Shown in pieces: positions 41,201-50,389 of a DNA stretch of 50,888 nt. Under the pieces are notes generated by a model. It saw only the letters and a list, made by a program, of their open reading frames with translations. It was not told the origin of the DNA and made no database searches. A program made the position numbers and the translations under genes. The DNA comes from a virus. How positions within the stretch are numbered: the first letter of the stretch is position 1; each line of letters opens with the position of its first letter. The stretch is taken from IMG/VR virus record IMGVR_UViG_3300007504_000017, positions 1-50,888 of that record, one strand, 5' to 3'.

Positions 41201-43136
41201 ACCCAGTTAATGTCGCGACGACAGAATTATCAATACCAACAGTAATACCAGAAGTCCCACCATCATAAGTGAACGTTGATATCCCTGTTCCTTGAGCCAA
41301 AGAATTTGGAACATTCGCCACGCTTATACCAGAAGAACCCATATCGATTGTGCTGCCGTCAAGCTTGACCCTTAATTTATCAGAGCTAAATTCTAGGCCT
41401 GCGGTTGATGCAAGATCAACCGCCAGGGTTACATCGCCGGAAGCACCGCCACCTGTCAATCCCTGGCCAGCGGTAACACCAGTAATTTCTGTGCCATCTG
41501 TTGAAACGACTATCTGTCCGTTCGATGACGTAACGATGCTTACACCTGTACCGCAGGCAAGATATGGTACACCAGAAGACACTTCTTGTAGAGAGCCAGT
41601 TAAGCCCGCTGTTGTTGATATACCAAACGTATTTTTCCCTGTCCACGTATTGTCGACACCCTTTCGAGGAACCACTGCAGTGTCGATTGCAACTGTCTGG
41701 GTAGAAGAGCCGTCAAACGAAAATGTATCAATGCCTGTTCCTTGAGAAATTGCATACGGCAAATTTGCAACAGATATCCCGTTATTTCCGATCGAAAGGG
41801 TACTGCCATCTAAATCAATAGAAAATAAAGTTGGTAGCTCAGCACCTTGAAAGTTCAGGTTGATCCCGCCGTTCGAAGCCGCGGCCATCAGCACGGTTCT
41901 GTCAACCAGGTCAACCAACGTACCCACAGTAGATTTTGTTATTGTAGTCCCGCCGTCAGACACAAATAGAGATGAAGACCTTGTACCAGCAGAAGACAAC
42001 GATGTTGCGTCTAATCCAACTGTTGCTGCACCTGTGCCATTATACGTAAAAGTGCCAATACCTGACCCGGCGGTAAGATCTCCTCCGGCACCAAGCGAAG
42101 CAGCGATTGTTATCTGGCCAGAAGTCGGGGTATCATAAGAAATTGTAACGTTGCTACCGCCCACAAGATATGGAACGCCAGAAGACACCTCATCATGCTT
42201 CCCCAACAGTGTACCAAATGTATTTGTTCCAGACCATGTATTGCTACTTGCCAAAAGAGGAACCGTAGATGTATCGATACCGACTGCCACGCTAGCTGTG
42301 CCGCCGTCATAACTAAATGATGATATTCCCGTTCCATGTGTTAAAGCATTCGGTACTGACGCAACGCTTAGTCCAGACGAATTTACACTTAACGTTGAGC
42401 CATCCAGATCGGCTTTTAATTTATTTGAACTAAATTCTAAACCAGAATTTGTCGCAAGATCTACTGCGATTGTTGCCGCGGCAGTATTATTATATGAGCT
42501 TGCGCCAGAAGCAGAATCATAAATTCCGTCTCCAAAAGTAATGGCATTCGCCAAAGTGCCACCGGCGCCTGCCGCCATTAAGTTGGAGACGGAAACCTTT
42601 TTTACATTGCGTGCAGTGGGGTCATCAAGATCGTAGATGAACAGCAAGTCTCCGGAGGCGGGGGTCACAGCTAATTCTGAGTCTACATCATTTGGATTCA
42701 GACCCAGACCACTTGAAGAGAATGTAATTCCTCCGCGGTCATATAAGTCTACCTTTACTGATGCGTTTCCGCTTCCGTCATAAGTAAAGTCTTGAATTCC
42801 GTCCGCCTCTACTCCCGACAGCGTCCCGACCAGCGCGCCTGTACCCGCGGCAATCGTAACAGCGCCGTCTGAACCAGTTGTAATCGTTACATTGTTCCCT
42901 TCGCGTAGATACGTAGTACCATCAGCAAGGCGTGTTAAAGAACCAGACAATGATGGAGCGTACACCGTTGTGGCCTCAACATTACCATGGACAGCGAGAA
43001 TCCGATGAAATTCCTTATCATCGAACCCGATCTGGAAGTGCTGGGGAGAAACTATCTTTAAGATAGAATCGTCAGTTTTCGATCTTATGACCAAAAAATC
43101 AGATTTATTTAAAGATGTCCTTGATTCACGTGCCAT
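38298..43136 (-). CDS. Giant modular tail fibre protein
   Basis: The product is 1612 residues. Residues about 55-1000 are built from repeats: seven copies of the GSLTRL-DGTSYLR-G/NVTITTGSSG module and three copies of a GLEFSS-KL/LDGSTL/GTGI-F-YDGG module, with a 96-residue tandem unit near residues 802-990. The C-terminal 540 residues differ: they open with FNEVLKGLAPSAAPGLDD, continue as Ser/Asn/Thr-rich strands and end YISSMSVSWS, probably the receptor-binding head. The N-terminus (RTSLNKSDFLVIRSKTDDSI) may attach the fibre to the virion. It lies between the 787-residue fibre and the 2398-residue LamG protein. No chaperone or enzyme motif is seen. Confidence 0.85.
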   Translation of the reverse strand: MARESRTSLNKSDFLVIRSKTDDSILKIVSPQHFQIGFDDKEFHRILAVHGNVEATTVYAPSLSGSLTRLADGTTYLREGNNVTITTGSDGAVTIAAGTGALVGTLSGVEADGIQDFTYDGSGNASVKVDLYDRGGITFSSSGLGLNPNDVDSELAVTPASGDLLFIYDLDDPTARNVKKVSVSNLMAAGAGGTLANAITFGDGIYDSASGASSYNNTAAATIAVDLATNSGLEFSSNKLKADLDGSTLSVNSSGLSVASVPNALTHGTGISSFSYDGGTASVAVGIDTSTVPLLASSNTWSGTNTFGTLLGKHDEVSSGVPYLVGGSNVTISYDTPTSGQITIAASLGAGGDLTAGSGIGTFTYNGTGAATVGLDATSLSSAGTRSSSLFVSDGGTTITKSTVGTLVDLVDRTVLMAAASNGGINLNFQGAELPTLFSIDLDGSTLSIGNNGISVANLPYAISQGTGIDTFSFDGSSTQTVAIDTAVVPRKGVDNTWTGKNTFGISTTAGLTGSLQEVSSGVPYLACGTGVSIVTSSNGQIVVSTDGTEITGVTAGQGLTGGGASGDVTLAVDLASTAGLEFSSDKLRVKLDGSTIDMGSSGISVANVPNSLAQGTGISTFTYDGGTSGITVGIDNSVVATLTGSQFSGPVVFNAGLSGSLTRLPDGTSYLRQGDNVTITTGSSGEITISAIAGGGGVADGNAQYLVLAATSSLAQERVITMGTGLASSDDGAGNAYTLRVKDSEFAALTGSIFSGDVVAQAGLSGSLQALSDGTSYLREGSNIAIASSSAGYVTVSSTDTTYTAGSGLDLSGTAFSVDLKSGSGLVIDSAELSIDDSVLATITGSTFTGTVTAPALSGSLTRLQDGTSYLRPGNANVIITSASAGYISISSTDTDTTYTAGDGLDLSGTEFSVDLKSNSGLVIDSTELSIDDSIIATITGSTFTGTVTAPALSGSLTKLQDGTSYLIAGSNVTITTGSSGAVTVAASGGEISVVSGSSSVSSISTLNLSKLGVISDLGGGVVAVTGSIGDAEDGSYSDGLFTDFSTVTPVGTAVDRFNEVLKGLAPSAAPGLDDMNCSDSGTSAVLSFGSSQSISGYTNARPSTLTPTDNLSDIDINGTFNSTAASNDLRRACFGGSTVINGTLNADVSADGVNYAAYSFGNGNQGTLKLFVNDNSTAIHSVDLSSFGSGNSLNGNGSGFNLSATTPGHFSDSSNFETFQHRQGTYTITAADQQSGWNYARVVHTIAGADITCNYVEWVNDPDSNALSSDNSAMDSLSMTGTKNLSGVKYNTGGTAEYRIRVLNAYRNVYSTSTISFNGTNCSVSSQAFPSINHAGGEDETKILHLTGSATITGDPILDGSISVSTNVPAPLKSNLSSAGSQSISGILLYDLSDTSTATSETFRGESYRLISGSYNTQANVTAGGSAWDSTTSLAGVDGLLFYNSRLYAPPQGGDSGDFRNTSDGGSITNGPSSNVNYSGITSGTRTFYRYFQNTSGGSKTGFDLTINGSGTIASQATTLTTSNLHVLIKLPTTTAAFETGWMDLAISFATGQTSDGDGCLDGSLDSSLNATNTATFGTQSVGSNEYIVVKIEADASSTGYISSMSVSWS
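40163..40730 (-). repeat. Tandem 96-residue repeat units in the giant fibre
   Basis: Two adjacent in-frame units, 40443-40730 and about 40163-40442, encode closely similar sequence beginning TYTAGSGLDLSG or TYTAGDGLDLSG. Each runs through LSIDDS, ATITGSTFTGTVTAPALSGS and DGTSYL. The period is 288 bases. Silent differences are frequent, so the duplication is older than that in the 918-residue fibre gene, or protein-level selection maintains it. Confidence 0.85.
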
Positions 43137-43192
43137 TCAACATTCCCGTTACGTAACACTAAATATTACGAAAAGCAACGTGGTAGCCGGTA
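43137..43192. other. Short intergenic gap with palindrome
   Basis: This 56-base gap between the giant fibre gene and the 2398-residue gene contains a perfect 10-base palindrome, GTTACGTAAC, at 43148-43157. The fibre gene's ATG follows GGGAAT-type sequence. I see no convincing promoter or terminator. Confidence 0.4.
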
Positions 43193-46100
43193 TTATCTAA
43201 GCGTCGTTCGAGAAACCATATTACCGATATCGATAGACACGAATGGGTTTGTTGTAGGAGTCCGTTGGGCCTCACCCTCAAAATACGGGATGGAAGAAGT
43301 CATAAACGTGCTTATGTTCTGGCATGATGTTTTGCTAGCATCATCTATAGGATTACCGTCAGCATCAACAAAAATACAAGAAACAGCGGCGTCACCTGTC
43401 CCTCGAGGCGTCTCATCGTCTCCTGTGTTGAAGAACTTCGTATAACGTCGTTGCTCTAACATGTCCCTCAGCTGGCCGTATCTATCCGGTCGAAAAACTG
43501 CGTTTGTGTAAGACCAAACATAATTCTTAAGGCCATACTTGACACCTTCTGGATGGTCAAGACGCATGGAGAAGGCCTGCTGGCTGGAGGGGATGGCGTA
43601 TGTATTTAAGCTTTTGCGGTTCCAGGTAAATCCATTTGTGGTACCTCCGGTGGAAGAAAGATAGCCCGAGCCATCATAGAAATATGCGCCACCAGTTGTT
43701 GCGAATCCAAATAGAGCGGCAGCCATTGCCTTGTCTGCTGTGTCTTCTGATTGTCGACACTCCAGAGTCTGTTCAGTGAGGAGCTTCCCCCTCGACGCGT
43801 AAGCCGCCATTACCAGCGGGCTTTGGAGATAAGCAGTAAGACTTCGGGGCGGACCGAGACGTGCCCATCCCCACCTAAAAGGCCTGGGGATGAGCTGGGC
43901 CCAGCCGTAGTTCAGCCCTGGTTGCGGAATGGTGCGGTAGCTCGATTGGTCGGCGGGGTCTTTCAATACTCTATCCACGTCATCATATCTACTCTCAAAA
44001 GGAAATGCGCCGACCCACCCATTATTTACAGCGGCAAGCCCTTCGCTGCTGCTAGGATCGGAATACCGAGTCGAGGCCTGGAGTCTATAGAACAGATTCT
44101 GACCAGATGTGTCGGGAGTCTTCCCGTCAATTTTCCAGATCTGTGATACAGTGGGCAGAACGGAGTCCCAATACACTTCACTTTGGTCTGGCAAGACCAC
44201 AAATCGTTGCAATGACTTGTTAAAAGACAGGTTTCCATCCCAGCCAGTGGCTGCCACCTTCCGGACGTAGATATTACGATCACCCGAAAAGGGGTTGTCC
44301 TTCTTATCGTCCTGTGGTATGTATCGAGCGCTACCTGTTATATATTGATCCAGGTAAGAACCGCTGTATGCTGTCTTGTCATCGACCAAGAACTGGTCCA
44401 TGACCGGGTTATCGAAGTGAAGGGCCTCGTGTACGGCGTTTGTGACCAGGGGCTGGTTCAACTCCGCGGGATGAGGTTTATTATCACGTAACAGAGTACC
44501 GTACAAGACAAGTCGCGCTTTACCGGCTTTCAAGACAGTTTGACGGATCTGCTCAGACAGGTTCCTTCGATTGACCCCAGGTCGGAACTCATTCGGTACA
44601 TAATTTGGGGTGCTCTGGTCGTTCTTTGCGCTGAAATCGTTGCCCTCGACACCCTGATACCCTTTCTCGTCAGCTCTAGAAAATGGCCCAGAAATACTGT
44701 TCAACGGCTTAGGAGCACCCTCATTCATTCCACCGATCGCCGGCTGGAAGCCAAGCACCAGTTTATCTCCAGGCTCTAGTACATAAGGAGAATTATACGT
44801 ATATGTACGAGCTAGGGTACCTGTCGTTTGGGTCATCGCACCGATACAAAACGGCCAGTTCGTTACCGCATTTGCAGCGACGAAATAACCAGAATTGTTT
44901 GTAGAAGCCGACTTCAGTGCTTCGAAAGTGGTCGACCATTCTTCAGAGTCTGCGCCTGGGGCATACGGCAGTGATTGGTTCAAGTGATACTGTGAAACGG
45001 CCACCCAGTCGCTATACGCTTGATTACCCTGCTGGGTTAGTGTAGATCTTAGGTTAGAAAAATCAATCGGTTGAAAGCTGGACGTCTGGACAAAATGAGC
45101 CGAGCCAATCGGACCGGTCCACCCATAGTCCCCCCAAAAAGATCGCGGATCCCATGACTCGAGAAAGTCGCTATATGCACCCGTCACTACCCCCTTCACG
45201 GAGGGCACATACGATAATTTTTGTGATGTGGGTACATCCCCCGGGACGGACTTGACGATTGATCTTCCAGACGATAGGCCGACACTCCTGAACACATGAC
45301 TTACGCTGGTGAATTCGTCAATTTGATGGACATAACTACTTTCTCTCGGGTAGAAGACGCCTTCTTCGCTATCGCTTATATTCTGGGGTACGACAGGAGT
45401 AACATAAGAACCGACAGTGGTGGCCGGCCCCCAGCGAGCATCATATTGGTAAAAGAGAGTGTTGAAAGTTCCTCCAGCGACGGCGCCGGCGGCGTTGGAA
45501 TTCTTGATGTCAGTTAACATCGTAAATGTTCCTGAGCTCAAGATATTCTGGCTAGCAGTATGATAATATTGGACATTGGTTGGCCACGGCTCCCGACTCG
45601 CCGTCGCGACGAGATACGCGGAGGAAGGCTTGAGCTTATACCATGGTGTCGAGACCAGGTCGCCGGTGGCTGGATCCCAAACTCCGCGCGGGACACCACC
45701 CCGCCACCCTAATACGCCAGGTGTGGGATCAGCAGCCCACAGCTTAACGAATCGCTCACCGTGATCCAATCTGATCGAAGTCTCACGGCGAAGACCAGCT
45801 TCGAGAAGAGTCTGTCCCGTCAAGGATCCAGTAATCCCAAAACCGCCCCACGTAAAAAAATCATTCGCGCCGTGGCCGATGGTGGCATTCTCTTCATTCA
45901 ATCCTACTGCCGCTGCTTCAGAAACGAATAACAGCGGATTCGAAACAAAAGAACCACCTCCCGCTTCGTACGATCCAGAGTGCGGCTGACCTACAAAAAT
46001 TGTGGGAAGACCTTGGAGGTTAGCAGAAGGCGCGCCCCCCTTGCCCGTGGCGAGATTCGCTGTATCTATACCAAGCGTATTGTAGCGCGCCTGGAATGGA

Positions 46101-49100
46101 TAATAAGCATTCGAGAAATTGAGACCGACGTACTCCGACTTGATCGCTGGGTTCTGCATGTCTTTTGTGGGATGTCGCGAACCACCGCGGAGGTCGGCGT
46201 AAGGGAGACCTGACGAATCTGGGGACCGGTATCCAAGCCCCATCGGATCGAGGTATTGTTGTTTGACCGTCGTGAAGAGTGAGTGCGGAAACCCCGACCT
46301 CGGAGAGGCGCCCACATTATAGAACTTGTTGGTTGACCCAGACATACCGCTGCGCAAGACGTGAGTTTCTTGCCAGGATGAACCACTCTTGAATGCCTGA
46401 CAGTCGGACGTAGAACGAGTGTAGCCGTAATGAGCTATCTGACCGTACGTTATCAATTCTCTAATTTTATCGGTTGAGACGGAAGTGATTGGAAACTTGT
46501 CGGGAACAACAGGATCCCAATCTTTCTTCCGGCCTTCCATTGGCCACTGCCGCGAGCGTTGAGGAGACGCTAATGTCGAGTACTGCGCTTTTTGTGGGCT
46601 TGAGCGATCGACAGTGCCCTTTGCTTGTCTCATTAGAAAGAACGTATCACATCTCCAGAAAGGTACTCCGCCAGGGGTTTGAACAGACATAGTTGGTATC
46701 AATTCACGAATAGCTCCGTTGAACGTCGTCTTAGGCGCTTGGGTGGCGGGGGTCCCGCCGGCGAACATTGGATTTTGTACGACCTTGTAAAATCCGTCAT
46801 CCGATGGTAACAACATCCCCTTACCGAGATTGCTGAGGTGACTATTGGCTTGGTCGCCGTGCTGACCACCCATACCACCCATAAGCGGAAATCGGCCATA
46901 CGAGAAAACGTCATGGGAAAGTACTCCCGGCGCCTTCGGACTATATTTTGACGGTGCTTCCATGTACCATTCTGGTAACGTAGTTCCTAATCTGTTGCGC
47001 GCACCGGTGACGCCCAGGTCGTTATTCTGGAAAAAACGTAGAGATCCGGAGAGATTGGTGTCCGTGTCGCCTGTGTGTGGGATGCACCCTTCCTCCATCT
47101 TCCATACCTGGAAATCGGCAAGTTGGCCATTGAAGCCGCGCGCTCCGTCGTTACGGTTACCTATCACACAGTCATGGTTAGCGTCCTCGAAACCGGCCCA
47201 ATATATCGAGCCGTAATCAGACGGATCGATTGTCGCAGTCATCGCCTTGTAAGTGCCCCATTGTGCCGGCACGGTTTCGGCGTCTTCTCCTTCTATGGTG
47301 ACACCAGGGAGGTCGCTTGTTATCCATGCCTGGCAGGACGCGGGGTTTCCAGTACCGGTGTACTCACCGCGAGAAGCGGACTGAGCGAACTCCCCAGGGT
47401 GGAACCTAAGCACAAGATGGTACCATGCCCCATTGCTTGGATCGATCACCACATCATTTGTGCCCCACTGGGCTTCATGCATGCTGCCTGCGGAAGACGT
47501 CAGCGCTGGCTGGTAATAATTGGCATTAAAATAAAGTTTTGGGCCCGGCCCGGCGTCATAGAAGAAAGCAGCCATATTACCGAGACCTGTGTTGCTATCG
47601 TCGCCAAAGTGGAATAGCCGACCGTAGCTGCCGCCGCCGGCGCCGAGGTACCTGAACCACATCGAAAACCATATATCGCCGTAAGCGAGAGCTTGACCAT
47701 TATTACCGCGATATGGATTATGGGGACCGATATACGAATTCATCTGAGAACCACTTCCGATAACAAACCCATTCGTACCGCCATTGAAGGCGTAAGAACA
47801 ACCCTGTAGTCCTCTACTCGGCGTTTGGTTACGATCGAGAGTCGGCATGGTGAGAGCGGCGCTCGGCGCGACGGCGCGGAGAAATCCATCCCAAGGCGTT
47901 CGACCTAACTGATCGAACGCGAAGAGGGTTTCGCCGAGGCCGATGTCGGCGGAATCACGGCAGCCCTCAGGATGGCTATCGTATATTTTGCCGGAAAAGT
48001 TAGGATCGTGATCCATTCGGTACCGGAGCCACGGCCCCCGAGGGTTAGTGTACCGTCGCTGGCCACCTTGTGGTCCGGTGAGACAAGAGGCAGACTCAGG
48101 AGGCACATGGGCGCCCGGGTACTCATTGCCATTCTTGTCTGTCAGGTTCTGAAGGCTTGTGTCACCGCACAGTACTGTTCCTATACCTTCACCGCCATGA
48201 CCTGGGACATGTCCCAGGTCTCCCTGGAGGTCATTAGTTGTTACCAATGTAGTGCCGGCCCCTCTATCGGCACGCGCTCGACCGGGGATCGCTTTACTGG
48301 AATCCGAAGATGAAACCGCAAGGAGCGTCCCGGGATCGCTACCGTCTCTTACGACGTATCCGAGCCCATCATCACCCGACTCTATAAATTCCATATCATG
48401 GGTGATCTCCATCTTTTCCAACAAAAATGGAGCAGATATATACTTCGACATATCAAGAAGCTGGCTATCGGAAGCATCCCACTTTTGATCGAACGGAAAT
48501 CCGAACCAATCAGTCGGCCGGCCGCGGGCTGCCAGAGGAAGGAGAGGCTCTGCTTCATCAGGAGATATCGCAAAACCTGTCGTTGCGGCGAAGGCAATCG
48601 ACGTACTCGCCATCAGGAAAGAACCTGATGCACCAGTGCCTGGGACCTCAACTCCGCCGGAGGGTGCTGAACCTACCTCATCTAGCGAAACTGTCCCAGT
48701 GACATCCCAACCCTTGGTATTGAAATTATAATAGCATATACTATTGATGCTCGCAGGGTCGGGATGGCGGACGGTGTCCTGGCTAAGAGGATATGGATAT
48801 GAATCGTACGGGCCCTCGGAATTGGGTGATATCAAAAGCGTTGACCTATGACCCATTGTGGTGTCTGTCTCGCTACTGAGGTCTATAACGATCGCGATCC
48901 TATCTCCCAGTTTTTGATCGAACCCCAGCATCGTTTCTTTGGCAGTCGCTATTGTCGCTGTTGTCAGAGACGTATCGATACGACTATCGTCGAATGGCGC
49001 CATGGTGCCTTCAACCCCACCGCGCAGCCCAGCGTCAGCAGTGCTACCAGACATGTTCATAATGAAGACTTCTTTATTCATCAAACCCGGACGAACGCGG

Positions 49101-50389
49101 TGGGAAAGATCTGCTGACGCAGTTATACGTGTCTCTATACGATGATCATCTCCCGAACGATCGCCGGAGCCCGAATGATAAGATCTAAGGTGGCCTTGAC
49201 GAGTTGACTCATAAAGATATGTGGGTAGCATATCTGGAAACATAACGGGCGTGTCTGTGGTAAACACAAGCGTGTCTTCATCACTAAACGGAGTTACCGG
49301 CTCATTTCCAAGCCGTCCCTGATCACCGGTTCTGCTAATCGACGGGTATGTCCGGAGCTCATTATCCATACGCTTAAGAACGGTGCGCGGACCTCGGTTA
49401 TCCAGTCCGGATGTATGCCGATTAAATCTAGCAGTGTGTGAAGTTGTGGTACCGGGGGAGCCGTCACTCCAGCCGGAACCTATTGCTTGTGACAATTCAT
49501 CAGATATCCATCCATCGAATATCGCCAATTCACTAATTCTAGAGCATTGCCCCCAATCGTTGCTGTCATTAAAGCTTGAATTGGGAGATGAATTATAGTC
49601 ACCGTAACCGACAAATATCTGTGGGTTCGTTAACGTAACAGGAATTCCGCTTATGCTTTGCGCGTTCTTGGGACGTTGCGAGCCATCAGCTTCCTTCCAT
49701 GCTTCAAGACTCGTGGAACCATCTTTTACACACCCAACGATCGTGTACCATTCTTGTTGGGTTATACTAACGTTGGCAGCAGTTTCGGACTGGTTGGTAA
49801 AAACTCGTAATTCGATTGTGGGAACCCCAGAAGTGCTAGTAACAGAAAAAGACACTTGTGTGGTGTTCAATTGAGATATAGAGAAAATCAGCTCGTTAAA
49901 GGTACTGGTGGAGGATTTTGCGAATTTAAAACGAAAAACGAATGTACACCCCTTGGTACTTACTGGATCTATACCTTGTAAACCTTCCTGAAGAAGAAAC
50001 CGGCCGCCTCGAGTAGAAAAATCAAACGTGCGTTTCGGATACGGACGGATGGCTCGTCGATCTGTACCGGGAATCAATTCAGCCGAGTATACGGTAGATG
50101 GATCCCCCCTGTTGTCAGTGAACATCTCCCGATCGAGAGAAAGTTCTGGAGGAAGGGCTGGAAGCATACTGCCCAATGTAATGCTCCCCGTCACAACATT
50201 CATCCCGCCCTGTTTCCCCGACCTGTCGGGAATTATCGCGGCGGAGTCGTCACCGCCATCAACATACTCGTTAAAGCGATAGTGCGCTAGACAGCTGCTG
50301 GACAGATCCCACCTCTTACCGTGTGCACCTTCCGACGAAATAAAACGCGAAAGGTCTGGAATAAACGGTGTTTTCTTCCCTCTAAACAT
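43193..50389 (-). CDS. Giant multi-LamG virion surface protein
   Basis: The product is 2398 residues, the largest in the window. It overlaps the preceding stop by one base (TAATG). At least two concanavalin/LamG-like beta-sandwiches are visible: about 147-300 (CTFVFRFKFA, TQQEWYTIVGCVKDG, ISELAIFDGWISDELSQAI) and about 855-1105 (DIWFSMWFRYLGAGGG, GAWYHLVLRFHPGEF, GQLADFQVWKM). A possible third, more diverged, is at about 550-680. The remaining 1300 residues are rich in Gly, Ser, Tyr, Trp and Pro with no recognised domain and end in NPFVSIDIGNMVSRTTLR. LamG domains usually bind glycans or proteins, so host-surface or particle attachment is likely. No signal peptide or membrane segment is present. 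Confidence 0.82.
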   Translation of the reverse strand: MFRGKKTPFIPDLSRFISSEGAHGKRWDLSSSCLAHYRFNEYVDGGDDSAAIIPDRSGKQGGMNVVTGSITLGSMLPALPPELSLDREMFTDNRGDPSTVYSAELIPGTDRRAIRPYPKRTFDFSTRGGRFLLQEGLQGIDPVSTKGCTFVFRFKFAKSSTSTFNELIFSISQLNTTQVSFSVTSTSGVPTIELRVFTNQSETAANVSITQQEWYTIVGCVKDGSTSLEAWKEADGSQRPKNAQSISGIPVTLTNPQIFVGYGDYNSSPNSSFNDSNDWGQCSRISELAIFDGWISDELSQAIGSGWSDGSPGTTTSHTARFNRHTSGLDNRGPRTVLKRMDNELRTYPSISRTGDQGRLGNEPVTPFSDEDTLVFTTDTPVMFPDMLPTYLYESTRQGHLRSYHSGSGDRSGDDHRIETRITASADLSHRVRPGLMNKEVFIMNMSGSTADAGLRGGVEGTMAPFDDSRIDTSLTTATIATAKETMLGFDQKLGDRIAIVIDLSSETDTTMGHRSTLLISPNSEGPYDSYPYPLSQDTVRHPDPASINSICYYNFNTKGWDVTGTVSLDEVGSAPSGGVEVPGTGASGSFLMASTSIAFAATTGFAISPDEAEPLLPLAARGRPTDWFGFPFDQKWDASDSQLLDMSKYISAPFLLEKMEITHDMEFIESGDDGLGYVVRDGSDPGTLLAVSSSDSSKAIPGRARADRGAGTTLVTTNDLQGDLGHVPGHGGEGIGTVLCGDTSLQNLTDKNGNEYPGAHVPPESASCLTGPQGGQRRYTNPRGPWLRYRMDHDPNFSGKIYDSHPEGCRDSADIGLGETLFAFDQLGRTPWDGFLRAVAPSAALTMPTLDRNQTPSRGLQGCSYAFNGGTNGFVIGSGSQMNSYIGPHNPYRGNNGQALAYGDIWFSMWFRYLGAGGGSYGRLFHFGDDSNTGLGNMAAFFYDAGPGPKLYFNANYYQPALTSSAGSMHEAQWGTNDVVIDPSNGAWYHLVLRFHPGEFAQSASRGEYTGTGNPASCQAWITSDLPGVTIEGEDAETVPAQWGTYKAMTATIDPSDYGSIYWAGFEDANHDCVIGNRNDGARGFNGQLADFQVWKMEEGCIPHTGDTDTNLSGSLRFFQNNDLGVTGARNRLGTTLPEWYMEAPSKYSPKAPGVLSHDVFSYGRFPLMGGMGGQHGDQANSHLSNLGKGMLLPSDDGFYKVVQNPMFAGGTPATQAPKTTFNGAIRELIPTMSVQTPGGVPFWRCDTFFLMRQAKGTVDRSSPQKAQYSTLASPQRSRQWPMEGRKKDWDPVVPDKFPITSVSTDKIRELITYGQIAHYGYTRSTSDCQAFKSGSSWQETHVLRSGMSGSTNKFYNVGASPRSGFPHSLFTTVKQQYLDPMGLGYRSPDSSGLPYADLRGGSRHPTKDMQNPAIKSEYVGLNFSNAYYPFQARYNTLGIDTANLATGKGGAPSANLQGLPTIFVGQPHSGSYEAGGGSFVSNPLLFVSEAAAVGLNEENATIGHGANDFFTWGGFGITGSLTGQTLLEAGLRRETSIRLDHGERFVKLWAADPTPGVLGWRGGVPRGVWDPATGDLVSTPWYKLKPSSAYLVATASREPWPTNVQYYHTASQNILSSGTFTMLTDIKNSNAAGAVAGGTFNTLFYQYDARWGPATTVGSYVTPVVPQNISDSEEGVFYPRESSYVHQIDEFTSVSHVFRSVGLSSGRSIVKSVPGDVPTSQKLSYVPSVKGVVTGAYSDFLESWDPRSFWGDYGWTGPIGSAHFVQTSSFQPIDFSNLRSTLTQQGNQAYSDWVAVSQYHLNQSLPYAPGADSEEWSTTFEALKSASTNNSGYFVAANAVTNWPFCIGAMTQTTGTLARTYTYNSPYVLEPGDKLVLGFQPAIGGMNEGAPKPLNSISGPFSRADEKGYQGVEGNDFSAKNDQSTPNYVPNEFRPGVNRRNLSEQIRQTVLKAGKARLVLYGTLLRDNKPHPAELNQPLVTNAVHEALHFDNPVMDQFLVDDKTAYSGSYLDQYITGSARYIPQDDKKDNPFSGDRNIYVRKVAATGWDGNLSFNKSLQRFVVLPDQSEVYWDSVLPTVSQIWKIDGKTPDTSGQNLFYRLQASTRYSDPSSSEGLAAVNNGWVGAFPFESRYDDVDRVLKDPADQSSYRTIPQPGLNYGWAQLIPRPFRWGWARLGPPRSLTAYLQSPLVMAAYASRGKLLTEQTLECRQSEDTADKAMAAALFGFATTGGAYFYDGSGYLSSTGGTTNGFTWNRKSLNTYAIPSSQQAFSMRLDHPEGVKYGLKNYVWSYTNAVFRPDRYGQLRDMLEQRRYTKFFNTGDDETPRGTGDAAVSCIFVDADGNPIDDASKTSCQNISTFMTSSIPYFEGEAQRTPTTNPFVSIDIGNMVSRTTLR

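Noticed and set aside
43148-43157. GTTACGTAAC palindrome as a repressor operator
   Set aside because: A single 10-base palindrome with no convincing promoter beside it and no second copy found in the other gaps.
47075-47617. 180-residue plus-strand open frame
   Set aside because: It is antisense to the LamG region of the 2398-residue gene; no supporting start signal or family pattern.
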